DNA from: Bacteroidaceae bacterium
Lineage (GTDB): Bacteria > Bacteroidota > Bacteroidia > Bacteroidales > Bacteroidaceae
Reading direction: 5' to 3'
Assembly: GCA_017645305.1 (NCBI GenBank)
Contig: JAGCPD010000071.1
Location: 62,001 to 126,000 of the forward strand
Length of the DNA stretch: 64,000 bases
Shown here in pieces: positions 25,897 to 35,133 of the stretch (positions are counted from its first letter, which is position 1; each line of letters begins with the position of its first letter). The position numbers and the translations under genes were made by a program. The notes beneath the pieces are model-generated. The model worked only from the letters and a program-made list of their open reading frames with translations, was not told the origin of the DNA and did no database searches.

Positions 25897-28077
25897 ATGA
25901 GAATTATTCATAAATATGCTCTTGCGCCGCTTTTCCTATATTGTATTTCCTCTGTAGCGCAAAAGAGTTATATTACCTCTTCAGGTGTCGCTGTTTTTTA
26001 TCCCGAGAATTACGATGCAGGAGCACATAGTCCTTCGCCTATTTTCGAACAGGATCTTGCTCCAATTGGTGATGTGCCTGCTTCATGGAGGATACGTCCA
26101 TTATATAGTGTAGAAGATGGTAAGAATACCGTTCGCATTTCCGTTGACAGTGATGCGGATCTTTATGGAGGTGGCGAAGTATGGGGATCTCTGCGTCGTA
26201 ATGGAAAGACCATCGAGTTCTTCAATATTGATACACCTTGTTATGGCGTTGATGGTGGTACCCACCTTTATCAGAGTCATCCATGGGTATTCGGTTTGCG
26301 CAAGGATGGCTCATCTTTCGGTATTATCGCCGATAATACATGGAAGTCCACCATGACTACTGACAAAGAGGTTGTGTTCCGAAGTGAAGGTCCAGCTTTT
26401 CGTGTTGTCATTATCGAGAAGGAGAGTCCGCAGGCTCTTATGCAGACACTTGTACAGCTTACCGGCACAATGCCTCTTCCACCACTTTGGTCATTAGGGT
26501 ATCAGCAGTGCCGCTACAGTTATCATCCCGACACGCGTGTCAAGGAGATTGCAGATACTCTCCGTTATTATCAGATTCCTTCCGATGTTATATGGATGGA
26601 TATTCATTACATGGACCAGTATAAGATTTTTACTTGGCATCCCCAAGAGTTTTCAAAGCCAAAGGAACTGAACGATTATCTGCATAGCCTTAACTTCAAG
26701 AGTGTCTATATGATTGACCCCGGAGTAAAGGCACAAGAGGGATATTGGGTAGATGACCAGTTGATGAGGAATGATTATGCTGTTCTTGACGAGAATGGCA
26801 AGCCTTTTGTTGGTAATGTATGGCCAGGAGCCTGCCATTTTCCTGATTTTACCCGTCCCGAGGTCCGTTCATGGTGGAGTACGCTTTATCCTCCATTCAT
26901 GGCACAGGGTGTTGATGGAATATGGAATGACATGAACGAACCCAGTGTCTTTGGAGGCCCTGCCGGTACCATGCCTGTTACCAATAAGCATTTGGGTGGT
27001 GATGGCTTGCGTGTCGATTCACATTTGCGCTATCATAATGTTTATGGTCTCAATATGGTTCGGGCAAGCCGTCAGGGTTTGCTGTTGGCTAATCCCAACA
27101 AGCGTCCTTTCATTCTTAGTCGTAGTAACTTCTTGGGCGGACATCGTTATGCTGCCACGTGGACGGGTGATAACTATTCTAACTGGGAACAGTTTATGGC
27201 CAGTATCCCCATGTCCATTACACTGGGTCTTAGCGGTCAGCCTTTCAATGGGCCTGATATCGGTGGTTTCTGTGGCGACAGCAATGCGAAGCTTGTCGCC
27301 AATTGGACTGCTGTAGGTGTTTATTTTCCCTTTGTCCGAAATCATTGCATCGACGGTGGTCGTGCACAGGAACCTTGGGCTTTTGACAAGAAAACGCTCG
27401 ATGTCTGCCGTACAGCCATCAATCGTCGTTATCGTCTCATGCCTTATATTTATTCTTTATTTCAGGAAGCCAGTATTAATGGTATGCCAGTTATGCGCCC
27501 TGTCTTTATGGCTGATGCTAAGGATCCTTCATTACGTGCCGAGCAGAAGGCCTTTATGCTGGGTGCAGATTTGCTTGTTCTTCCTCGTTGGGCAGGCGAT
27601 GCACAGCTTCCTCAGGGTGATTGGGATATTATTCCTTTTGAGGCTTCAGATGACGAATATCAGCCTTACGTAGCTCAGCGTCCCGGCTCTATTATTCCGC
27701 TGGCAAATATTTATCAGAATACCGCAGAGATGAAGACAGACAGTCTTACGCTTCTCGTTAATCCTGATGCTAAAGGAAATGCTTCAGGGTGTCTTTATGA
27801 GGATGCTGGTGATGGTTTTGATTTTCGTCATGGTCAATATGCCCAGTATGAAATCAAGGCTCAGACTGAGGGAAAGAATCTTATTGTAAGCATCATTAAG
27901 ACCAAAGGCAAGATGGACGAAAAGTCACGTACACTTCGTGTCGGTATTGTAGCCGATGGAAAAGTAACCTATAGTCCATGGATTGTCTCAAATCAGGTTA
28001 CTATGAAGGCAGTGGCCGATAAGCAGCAGGGTATTGATAAAAATAAACTTACTTTCCCTCAGGTTCCAGAATTATAA
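25897..28077 (+). CDS. GH31 alpha-glucosidase, secreted
   Basis: A 726-residue enzyme with a signal peptide (cut near SSVAQ). The GH31 core is textbook: nucleophile GIWNDMNEPSVF (Asp345), acid/base TWTGDNYSNW (Asp425) and substrate loops DVIWMDIHYMDQYKIFTW and RNHCIDGGRAQEPW. These are the motifs of true alpha-glucosidases. It lies 17 bases after the first GH31 gene and 3 bases before a methyltransferase gene, so the three are one transcription unit. The pair suggests a surface enzyme that opens larger glucans and a periplasmic enzyme that finishes the oligosaccharides; that split is inference. Confidence 0.9.
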   Translation: MRIIHKYALAPLFLYCISSVAQKSYITSSGVAVFYPENYDAGAHSPSPIFEQDLAPIGDVPASWRIRPLYSVEDGKNTVRISVDSDADLYGGGEVWGSLRRNGKTIEFFNIDTPCYGVDGGTHLYQSHPWVFGLRKDGSSFGIIADNTWKSTMTTDKEVVFRSEGPAFRVVIIEKESPQALMQTLVQLTGTMPLPPLWSLGYQQCRYSYHPDTRVKEIADTLRYYQIPSDVIWMDIHYMDQYKIFTWHPQEFSKPKELNDYLHSLNFKSVYMIDPGVKAQEGYWVDDQLMRNDYAVLDENGKPFVGNVWPGACHFPDFTRPEVRSWWSTLYPPFMAQGVDGIWNDMNEPSVFGGPAGTMPVTNKHLGGDGLRVDSHLRYHNVYGLNMVRASRQGLLLANPNKRPFILSRSNFLGGHRYAATWTGDNYSNWEQFMASIPMSITLGLSGQPFNGPDIGGFCGDSNAKLVANWTAVGVYFPFVRNHCIDGGRAQEPWAFDKKTLDVCRTAINRRYRLMPYIYSLFQEASINGMPVMRPVFMADAKDPSLRAEQKAFMLGADLLVLPRWAGDAQLPQGDWDIIPFEASDDEYQPYVAQRPGSIIPLANIYQNTAEMKTDSLTLLVNPDAKGNASGCLYEDAGDGFDFRHGQYAQYEIKAQTEGKNLIVSIIKTKGKMDEKSRTLRVGIVADGKVTYSPWIVSNQVTMKAVADKQQGIDKNKLTFPQVPEL

Positions 28078-28080
28078 ACT

Positions 28081-28890
28081 ATGTCCGTAGAAATTATTTC
28101 TAGTGCACAAAATCCGCGAATCAAGCATTTGCTGGCTCTTCAGCAGAAATCTTCTCTTCGTCGTCAGGAAGGGCTTTTCGTCGTAGAGGGTAGGAGAGAA
28201 CTTGAGCATTGCATACATGCCGGTATGGATATCGAGTGTATCTATTGTCTTGACCCGGATACTGTTGGCGACGTATCTTATAATATTGTTCAGGTATCTC
28301 CCAATGTCTATGAACGTATTGCCTATCGTGGCAGTACGGAGGGTCTCATAGCCGTTATCCGATCCCCACAGCCTCGAACCTTGGAGTCGTTGCTGCTGCA
28401 AAAGGGTAGGGGTGTTAACGGCCAGCCTCTCTTCGTTGTTTTAGAGCGGGTAGAGAAGCCTGGTAATCTGGGTGCCGTCCTCCGTAGTGCCGATGCGTCT
28501 CAGGCTACAGGTGTTATTGTGTGTGATCCGCTGACAGACCTTTACAATCCCAATCTCATCCGTTCTTCCTTAGGAGCCGTTTTTACAGTGCCAACGGTTG
28601 TATGTAACTCAGAGCAGTGCATTACATTCCTTAAACAGAATGGCATACAGATTCTTACGGCTCAGCTACAGGATTCACGCCTTTATTATGATACACCGAT
28701 GACGAGTCCTACTGCTATTGTAATGGGTACAGAAAGTACAGGGCTTACCGATGTGTGGCGCATGGCTGCCGATGCACATATACGTATTCCCATGTTGGGA
28801 CAGTTAGACTCCCTCAATGTCTCTGTCTCTGCTGCCATCCTTCTCTTTGAGGCAGTTCGTCAGCGGCATTTGTCATGCATGCAACATTAA
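28081..28890 (+). CDS. SpoU/TrmH family RNA 2'-O-methyltransferase
   Basis: A 269-residue SPOUT-fold methyltransferase. An N-terminal substrate-binding domain (SAQNPRIKHLLALQQKSSLR, FVVEGRREL) is followed by the three SpoU motifs: EKPGNLGAVLRSADA (motif 1), VMGTESTGL (motif 2) and IPMLGQLDSLNVSVSAAILL (motif 3). The knotted C-terminal domain binds S-adenosylmethionine and methylates a ribose in rRNA or tRNA; the RlmB-like layout suggests 23S rRNA. It starts three bases after the GH31 stop. No stop-codon overlap is seen, but coupling is likely. Confidence 0.88.
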   Translation: MSVEIISSAQNPRIKHLLALQQKSSLRRQEGLFVVEGRRELEHCIHAGMDIECIYCLDPDTVGDVSYNIVQVSPNVYERIAYRGSTEGLIAVIRSPQPRTLESLLLQKGRGVNGQPLFVVLERVEKPGNLGAVLRSADASQATGVIVCDPLTDLYNPNLIRSSLGAVFTVPTVVCNSEQCITFLKQNGIQILTAQLQDSRLYYDTPMTSPTAIVMGTESTGLTDVWRMAADAHIRIPMLGQLDSLNVSVSAAILLFEAVRQRHLSCMQH

Positions 28891-28929
28891 CTTCACAAAT
28901 CCAAATTGCACAGTAGAGGTTACGTTATA

Positions 28930-28986
28930 AAATAAATAAAAATACCCGGCACCTTCAACACGTATTGTGTCTGCCGGTGCTGGGTA
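28930..28986 (-). terminator. Terminator between methyltransferase and asd
   Basis: TACCCGGCACC (28943-28953) pairs with GGTGCTGGGTA (28976-28986) with one wobble over a 22-base loop. On the minus strand the stem is followed by TTTTTATTTATTTT, so it best serves asd, though it can stop both directions. Confidence 0.75.
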
Positions 28987-29008
28987 GATATATATGTGGG
29001 TGAAGTGA

Positions 29009-30019
29009 TTACTTCACACTTCCAACCTTTATCAGGTATTCTGCAATTTGAACAGCGTTCAGGGCTGCCCCTTTCTTAATCTGGTCTGATACCAGCCAGA
29101 AGGTAATGCCGTTGGGATTGGCAAGATCCTTGCGGATGCGGCCTACATATACATCGTCACAGTTCTCGTGGAACAACGGCATTGGATATACCTTGTTCTG
29201 TGGGTCATCTTCCAACTGCAGTCCGTTACCGTTTCTTACAGCCTCGCGGAATTCCTCCACGCTTACGGGACGCTCCGTCTCTGCCCAGATGCTTTCGCTG
29301 TGGCAACGCAAAGAGGGTACACGAACGCACATGGCCGAACAGTCGGCATCAGTATGCATAATTTTTTTCGTCTCGTTGTACATTTTCATCTCCTCTTTCG
29401 TGTATCCGTTCTCCGTAAACACATCAATCTGGGGGATGACATTAAAGGCGAGCTGATAGGCGAATTTCTCGACAGTGGTCTTTTCGCCGGCGAGTACCTG
29501 GCGGTATTGTTCGTACAGCTCAGCCATTGCGGCAGCTCCTGCACCACTGGCAGCCTGATAGCTGGCAACATGTATGCGTTTGATATGACTGATGTTCTCT
29601 AATGCCTGTAGGGCTACAACCATCATAATGGTGGTACAGTTGGGGTTGGCGATAATGTTGCGGGGACGGTTCAGTGCATCCTCTGCATTGCACTCAGGGA
29701 CTACCAGAGGAACATCCTCATCCATACGGAAGGCACTGCTGTTGTCTATCATTACAGCACCGTATTTGGTAATGGTCTCGGCAAATTCCTTACTGGTACC
29801 GCCGCCAGCGCTTGTGAAGGCAATGTCAACACCTTTAAAATCGTCGTTATGCTGCAACAGCTTTACCTCTATTTCCTTTCCACGGAAGGTGTATTTCGTT
29901 CCTGCACTGCGCTGACTACCAAAGAGCAGAAGTTCATCAATGGGGAAGTTTCTCTCATCCAAGACTTTCAGGAATTCCTGACCTACGGCACCGCTGGCAC
30001 CAACTATTGCTACTTTCAT
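29009..30019 (-). CDS. asd: Aspartate-semialdehyde dehydrogenase
   Basis: A 336-residue enzyme that reduces aspartyl phosphate to aspartate semialdehyde, the branch point to lysine/diaminopimelate, threonine and methionine. The NADP-binding start is [14 protein letters not shown], the catalytic cysteine is in NPNCTT (Cys128) and the catalytic histidine is in [11 protein letters not shown]. Length and motifs fit the family throughout. It stands alone, with a TAATTTTG -7 box at 30065-30058 and a good terminator. With dapF and dapL farther right it supplies the diaminopimelate route; the dihydrodipicolinate genes are not in the window. Confidence 0.95.
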   Translation of the reverse strand: MKVAIVGASGAVGQEFLKVLDERNFPIDELLLFGSQRSAGTKYTFRGKEIEVKLLQHNDDFKGVDIAFTSAGGGTSKEFAETITKYGAVMIDNSSAFRMDEDVPLVVPECNAEDALNRPRNIIANPNCTTIMMVVALQALENISHIKRIHVASYQAASGAGAAAMAELYEQYRQVLAGEKTTVEKFAYQLAFNVIPQIDVFTENGYTKEEMKMYNETKKIMHTDADCSAMCVRVPSLRCHSESIWAETERPVSVEEFREAVRNGNGLQLEDDPQNKVYPMPLFHENCDDVYVGRIRKDLANPNGITFWLVSDQIKKGAALNAVQIAEYLIKVGSVK

Positions 30020-30119
30020 TTGTAAACTGATTTTAATACTATCCTAAAAATTCGGCGCAAAATTACACATTTTATCTTAATTCCCGAACACAAAGCATAC
30101 TATTTCCACAAAAAATTGA

Positions 30120-30127
30120 TATCTTTG
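30120..30127 (+). promoter_or_regulatory. -7 element ahead of the antiporter-protease gene
   Basis: TATCTTTG at 30120-30127, 31 bases before the ATG at 30158. No good TTTG is seen at the right distance upstream, so only the -7 half is supported. Confidence 0.5.
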
Positions 30128-30157
30128 CAACGTCTTATATGAAAATAGAGCAAAAAG

Positions 30158-33100
30158 ATGATGCAATTGTTATTGTCAACGTACACTTCCACAGCACTTG
30201 TTACTGATCCTACATGGATTTTCAGTGTGGTGCTGTGCATCATTCTTCTTGCTCCGTTGTTGTTGCGCAGCCTGCGTATTCCTCACGTTATAGGACTTAT
30301 TCTGGCAGGTGTGTTCGTCGGCAAGTACGGGCTTAACGTTCTGGACCGTGACAGTTCTTTCGAACTTTTCGGTCAGGTGGGAATCTACTACATCATGTTC
30401 TTGGCGGGCTTGGAACTTGATATGGGTAGCGTGCAGCATTACGGACGTGATGGAATAAAGTTTGGTTTGCTAACCTTTCTGATTCCTTTCTTTTTGGGAT
30501 TCTTAGCCAGTCATTATCTGTTGGGCTTTTCCGTTTTAACCAGTATTCTAATGGCCTGTATCTACAGCAGCCATACTTTGGTTACGTATCCCACAGTAGG
30601 CAGGTATGGTCTTAGTCGTCACCGTATAGTAGTGAAGAGTGTGGTAGCCACCGCTTTTGCCCTCTTTGTCAGTTTGTTGGTGTTGGCTTTTATAATCGGA
30701 AGCCTTAAGCCTGACACTACGCTTCTTACATGGATGCTCTTTGCTGCCAAGTGTTGTGTCTATGTTGCTGCTGTACTGTTCATCTTTCCTCGTTTGGGTC
30801 GTTGGTTTCTGCGTCGTTACGGTGATAGTGTCATGCAATACATTTTCATCTTGGCACTGGTGTTCCTTAGTGCCTCCTTTGCCAAGCTGGTAGGCCTTGA
30901 GGGACTTTTAGGTGCTTTCTTGGCAGGTTTGGTTGTAAACCGTCTCATTCCTAAGACCAGTCCGCTTATGTCGCGTCTCGAGTTTGTCGGCAATGCCATT
31001 TTCATCCCATACTTTCTGATTGGTGTGGGAATGCTCATTGATGTCCGCATCATGTTAGGCGATCCGCAAACCCTCTGGATTATTCTGATAATGGTAGTAA
31101 CAGGAACACTCTCCAAGTTACTGGCAGCGGCTGCCATGGCATGGTGGAGTGGGGAGGACCGTAATTCCATGTGGCTTATGTTCGGTCTAACCAACGCCCA
31201 TGCAGCCGGAGCTTTGGCAATTGTAATGATAGGAACCGACCCGGCCGTGAACCTTATGAGCGATCAGGTACTCAACGGTACGGTTATGCTTATTCTTTTC
31301 AGTTGCGTTCTTAGCGGATTTGCTACCAGTCGTGGTGCCAAGCGTCTGGCCCTGAGCGATACGACACTCGAGGATAACCGGGGGTCTTATCACGGGAAAT
31401 GCCTTATCACCTATAGCCAGCACGATAATGTGGATGTTATGACGCAGCTTGCCATCCTCATCCGCAATCCCTATATTCCCGATTCGCTGATGGGGCTTTG
31501 TGTATCTTATGATACGCAGGACGATGGCGGGGTAGGTAACTATCGTCTTGGCAAGCAGATGCTGGAGCGTGCTCAGGAGATTGCTGCTTCTGCAGATGTG
31601 CCTATGGCAACCCTTAACCGTATGAGTACCAATATTGCCGGTGGTATATTGCGTACCATGAAGGAGTATGATTGTGGTGAGGTTGTCATGTGCCTTGCCG
31701 ACCGCACAACAGGTATGCCAAAATCGTCCCTTGGCCCGATAATCGACGATATTGTCGGAGGTTCGCACCGCGAGGTAATGATTGTCCGTAGTATTGTTCC
31801 TCCGGGAACCATACGTCGGGTACTTGTTGCCGTTCCGCAGAAAGCCGAGTATGAGGTTGGTTTCTATAAGTGGCTCGAGCATATCTGCCGTATTGGCGAG
31901 CAGTTGGATTGTCACATCGAGTTCCACGCTCATACTGACACATTGCCTTATATCCAGGGCTACATGCAGCAGAAGCACGGCAATGTACGTACTCAATGTG
32001 TTGAAATGAATCTGTGGACTCAAGTGTTGAGCCTTCAGCATCAGACAACTGCCAACGATATGCTGGTAGCGGTTACGGCACGTCCGGGCTTTATTTCCTA
32101 TCAGCCTCAGTTTGACAGTCTGCCTATTCAGATACATCGTTATTTCGGACATACCAGTGTTATGCTGCTCTATCCCGATCAGTGGGGTGACCCGTTGGAT
32201 ACCGTTTCTGTCTTCACGCCTAACGGAACGGCCGTTACTCGTCAGCAAAGGTCACTCGGCAGCCTTATTCGTCGTCTCTTTTTTACCCAGAAGACACCCG
32301 TGCTTATGCTGGCAGCACTTTTTGCCTTACCTTGTGTGGCACAGAAAGCCGATTACAGCAAGATGTCGTCGTATATTCGCCGTGCTGTTATCCAGCAGAA
32401 GGCAGAAAGGCGAAAGGCTCCTTCCGTTCATCAGCAGGCACCGCTTATGAGTGCCATTGTTCACTCTTCTTCCCGGCAGGTGCTTCAACAATATGGATGC
32501 AAGATTCAGGCACAGTGGGGGGATATCTATATCGTAACCTTGCGTGCCAATCGTATAGCTGCTCTATCACAGGAACCACAGGTGCATCGTATCGAGGCTG
32601 GTGAGCCTTGTGTAGCATATATGGATACCTCACGCATTATTACTCATATAGATGCTATCCACAGCGGTCGTCTTGCCCAGACCCCATGGACGGGGCGAGG
32701 TGTTGTTATGGGTATTATGGATATTGGTTTCGACCTTACACACCCTACTTTTTTTTCTGCTGATGCCAAGGATTACCGCATCCGTTCTTTTTGGGACCAG
32801 TTAGACTTTAGCGGAAAGGGTGACAATAGGGACAGTATGTACATAGGTTGCGAATATACTACCTCGCGTACCATTCTCCGCAAGGCGTATGCTGCCGACG
32901 GACAGCAGCAGTTTCATGGAACCCATACGGCAGGAACAGCAGCTGGGAGCGGGTATAATAGTCCATACGTGGGGGCTGCACCAGAGGCGGATATTTGCCT
33001 TGTTGCCAATGCTGTAAGCAGCGACCGCTCCCTCGTCCCTGATACACTTTGGTATCTTTACAATACTGCCAGCGACCTATTGGGTTTCAAATACATCTTC

Positions 33101-34405
33101 GATTATGCCGACCGTCACCACCAGCCCTGTGTCATCTCTTTTAGCGAGGGACGTAAGCAGGAACTCTATGGCGAGGATATGCTGGCCTTTCAGATTCTTG
33201 ATTCCATGCTTACGCCGGGGCATATCCTATGCTCCTCGGCCGGTAATGACGGACTCAACCTTACTTATCTTCATAAGCCCGTTGGCAAAGCCAGTGCCAG
33301 CGCAATGATGGTGCTCAGCAGCGGCACTACTAAGCAGGCCTTTTATAACCTGCGCGCCAGTGCCTGCCATCGTTTCCAACTTCATTTCTATGCAACTCCA
33401 GGCAACAGAAAGGGAATGGTGGAATATTCTACAGAGCAGGTATTCAGTTGTCCAGACAGTATGCTTATAGATACCCTTTCGGTTGGTGTTAAGCAATATA
33501 TGGTATGTTTGGCCTCTTACCCGTCGTGCTATAACAGCGAGCAGGTAGTTACCGAGTTGTATGTCAGGGATGTCACTCAGACGTCAGGTCCTAATTACCG
33601 CATTGGTCTTATTCTCTTGGGTGAGGAGGTCGAGGCAGAGGCCATCACCTACAGCGGATTCTTTGAAAATCCTACCAATTATCCTGATTTTTCCGATGCT
33701 GAGACATCTCATAGCATCAACTTCCCTGCCTGTTCCCCCAATATAATCTGCGTGGGAAGTACGGCATATCGCACAGGTGTTCATAACTACTCAGGAGACT
33801 GGGTAACCATGGATTATGGTTCTGGCGGTATGCGTGGCTCCAATACAAGCATAGGCCCATCGTTGGCAGGACTTGTCAAGCCTGATGTTATGGCACCCGG
33901 GCAGAATATCATAGCCTCCTTCAGCAGCTACTATTCCGAAGCTCATCCCAATGCTGACCAGCGTGAACGCGATGTAGAGCGGTTTCAGTTTCAGGGGCGG
34001 GAGTATTCCTGGAGTGCCCAGTCGGGTACCAGTATGGCATCGCCCATAGTGGGCGGTATTATAGCCTGTTGGATGCAAGCTTTCCCCCGCCTTTCCTATC
34101 AGCAAGCGATGGAGGCTATAGCAGCTACTTCACGCCAACCCGATCCGGAGCTTTCCTATCCTAACAACTACTATGGGTATGGCGAGATAGATGCCGAGGC
34201 GGGCTTGCGATATCTTTTTAATGTTTATGGTGGCATAGAGGATGGAATAGACGAAATGAAAAATGAAAGAGTGAAAAGTGAAAAATATGATAATGCCGTA
34301 TATGATTTGAGCGGAAGGAGACTTGACTCATCGCTTTTTACTCTTCAATCTTCACATAAGAAGAAGGGTATTTACATCGTAAACGGACATAAAGTCCTAT
34401 ACTAA
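30158..34405 (+). CDS. Cation/proton antiporter joined in frame to a subtilisin-like protease
   Basis: A single 1415-codon frame. Residues 1-385 are a CPA2-type Na+(K+)/H+ exchanger: about 12 membrane helices, with VGIYYIMFLAGLELDMG and LVGLEGLLGAFLAGLVVNRL. Residues 385-700 are a soluble cytoplasmic region with two USP-like folds. Residues 709-728 (FTQKTPVLMLAALFALPCVA) look exactly like a signal peptide core. Then follows an S8 protease with an intact triad: Asp855 (GIMDIGFDLTHP), His920 (FHGTHTAGTAAG) and Ser1292 (SGTSMASPIVGG). The tail is the Prevotella sorting-like motif (YDLSGRRL, KKGIYIVNGHK). Usually these would be two genes. Either the upstream stop was lost, making a polyprotein whose protease is exported by the internal signal, or a hidden start (for example GTG at residue 715) makes the protease separately. 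Confidence 0.8.
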   Translation: MMQLLLSTYTSTALVTDPTWIFSVVLCIILLAPLLLRSLRIPHVIGLILAGVFVGKYGLNVLDRDSSFELFGQVGIYYIMFLAGLELDMGSVQHYGRDGIKFGLLTFLIPFFLGFLASHYLLGFSVLTSILMACIYSSHTLVTYPTVGRYGLSRHRIVVKSVVATAFALFVSLLVLAFIIGSLKPDTTLLTWMLFAAKCCVYVAAVLFIFPRLGRWFLRRYGDSVMQYIFILALVFLSASFAKLVGLEGLLGAFLAGLVVNRLIPKTSPLMSRLEFVGNAIFIPYFLIGVGMLIDVRIMLGDPQTLWIILIMVVTGTLSKLLAAAAMAWWSGEDRNSMWLMFGLTNAHAAGALAIVMIGTDPAVNLMSDQVLNGTVMLILFSCVLSGFATSRGAKRLALSDTTLEDNRGSYHGKCLITYSQHDNVDVMTQLAILIRNPYIPDSLMGLCVSYDTQDDGGVGNYRLGKQMLERAQEIAASADVPMATLNRMSTNIAGGILRTMKEYDCGEVVMCLADRTTGMPKSSLGPIIDDIVGGSHREVMIVRSIVPPGTIRRVLVAVPQKAEYEVGFYKWLEHICRIGEQLDCHIEFHAHTDTLPYIQGYMQQKHGNVRTQCVEMNLWTQVLSLQHQTTANDMLVAVTARPGFISYQPQFDSLPIQIHRYFGHTSVMLLYPDQWGDPLDTVSVFTPNGTAVTRQQRSLGSLIRRLFFTQKTPVLMLAALFALPCVAQKADYSKMSSYIRRAVIQQKAERRKAPSVHQQAPLMSAIVHSSSRQVLQQYGCKIQAQWGDIYIVTLRANRIAALSQEPQVHRIEAGEPCVAYMDTSRIITHIDAIHSGRLAQTPWTGRGVVMGIMDIGFDLTHPTFFSADAKDYRIRSFWDQLDFSGKGDNRDSMYIGCEYTTSRTILRKAYAADGQQQFHGTHTAGTAAGSGYNSPYVGAAPEADICLVANAVSSDRSLVPDTLWYLYNTASDLLGFKYIFDYADRHHQPCVISFSEGRKQELYGEDMLAFQILDSMLTPGHILCSSAGNDGLNLTYLHKPVGKASASAMMVLSSGTTKQAFYNLRASACHRFQLHFYATPGNRKGMVEYSTEQVFSCPDSMLIDTLSVGVKQYMVCLASYPSCYNSEQVVTELYVRDVTQTSGPNYRIGLILLGEEVEAEAITYSGFFENPTNYPDFSDAETSHSINFPACSPNIICVGSTAYRTGVHNYSGDWVTMDYGSGGMRGSNTSIGPSLAGLVKPDVMAPGQNIIASFSSYYSEAHPNADQRERDVERFQFQGREYSWSAQSGTSMASPIVGGIIACWMQAFPRLSYQQAMEAIAATSRQPDPELSYPNNYYGYGEIDAEAGLRYLFNVYGGIEDGIDEMKNERVKSEKYDNAVYDLSGRRLDSSLFTLQSSHKKKGIYIVNGHKVLY
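34250..34356. repeat. Inverted pair of AT-rich interspersed repeats inside the protease tail
   Basis: A GAAAAATGAAAGAGTGAAAAGTG-like arm (34250-34287, translated MKNERVKSEK) and its rough complement TTTTTACTCTTCAATCTTCAC (34334-34354, translated FTLQSSH) flank and split the C-terminal YDLSGRRL...KKGIYIVNG motif. Both are in frame. Confidence 0.6.
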
Positions 34406-34427
34406 GGTCTAAAGTCTAAGAATAAAA

Positions 34428-35084
34428 ATGATTCAACTCCAAAATATAACTAAAAGCTTTGGCTCCTTGCAGGTTCTGCGTGGCATCAGTCTGCAGATAG
34501 AGCGTGGCGAGGTGGTAGCCATTGTCGGTCCCAGTGGGGCAGGCAAGACGACGTTGTTGCAGATTATGGGAACACTCGACAAGCCTGATGGCGGCAAGGT
34601 TTTTATTCAGGGAAAGGATGTGTTCAGTCTCGGTGGTTCCAAGCTCAGCAGGTTCCGGAACCAGCATATCGGCTTTGTGTTCCAGTTTCATCAGTTGCTC
34701 CCAGAGTTTACGGCCTTGGAGAATGTCATGATTCCTGCCATGATAGGCGGTGCCGGGAAAAGCGAGGCCCGTAAGCGTGCTATGGAATTGCTTAACTTTA
34801 TGAGGCTTACAGACCGTGCCGACCATAAGCCCAGTGAACTTTCTGGCGGTGAAAAACAGCGTGTTGCTGTTGCTCGGGCTCTTGTCAACAAGCCTGATGT
34901 TATCTTTGCCGACGAGCCCAGCGGTTCACTTGATACACAAAATAAGGAAGAGTTGCATCGTCTTTTTTTCGAGTTGCGTAAGGAGATGGGACAGACCTTC
35001 GTCATTGTTACGCACGATGAGTCTCTTGCCGCTATGGCTGACCGCACCATTCACATTTGCGACGGGGTGATTCTCGGTTCATAA
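34428..35084 (+). CDS. LolD-like ABC transporter ATPase
   Basis: A 218-residue ATP-binding subunit with Walker [11 protein letters not shown]-loop [12 protein letters not shown], signature [15 protein letters not shown], Walker [13 protein letters not shown] and H-loop THD. The '[19 protein letters not shown]' block is characteristic of the LolD/MacB group, which in LolCDE pulls lipoproteins out of the inner membrane. No LolC/E permease is adjacent; in Bacteroidetes the ATPase gene often stands apart. It starts 22 bases after the protease stop codon and converges on carAB. Confidence 0.85.
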   Translation: MIQLQNITKSFGSLQVLRGISLQIERGEVVAIVGPSGAGKTTLLQIMGTLDKPDGGKVFIQGKDVFSLGGSKLSRFRNQHIGFVFQFHQLLPEFTALENVMIPAMIGGAGKSEARKRAMELLNFMRLTDRADHKPSELSGGEKQRVAVARALVNKPDVIFADEPSGSLDTQNKEELHRLFFELRKEMGQTFVIVTHDESLAAMADRTIHICDGVILGS

Positions 35085-35133
35085 AGAGGATTGATACCGT
35101 TATACTTTATTTGTATTTCCCGTTGACTCTGCT

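Noticed and set aside
31187..32248. Minus-strand frame of 353 codons opposite the antiporter
   Set aside because: Antisense to conserved USP-like coding sequence; no motif.
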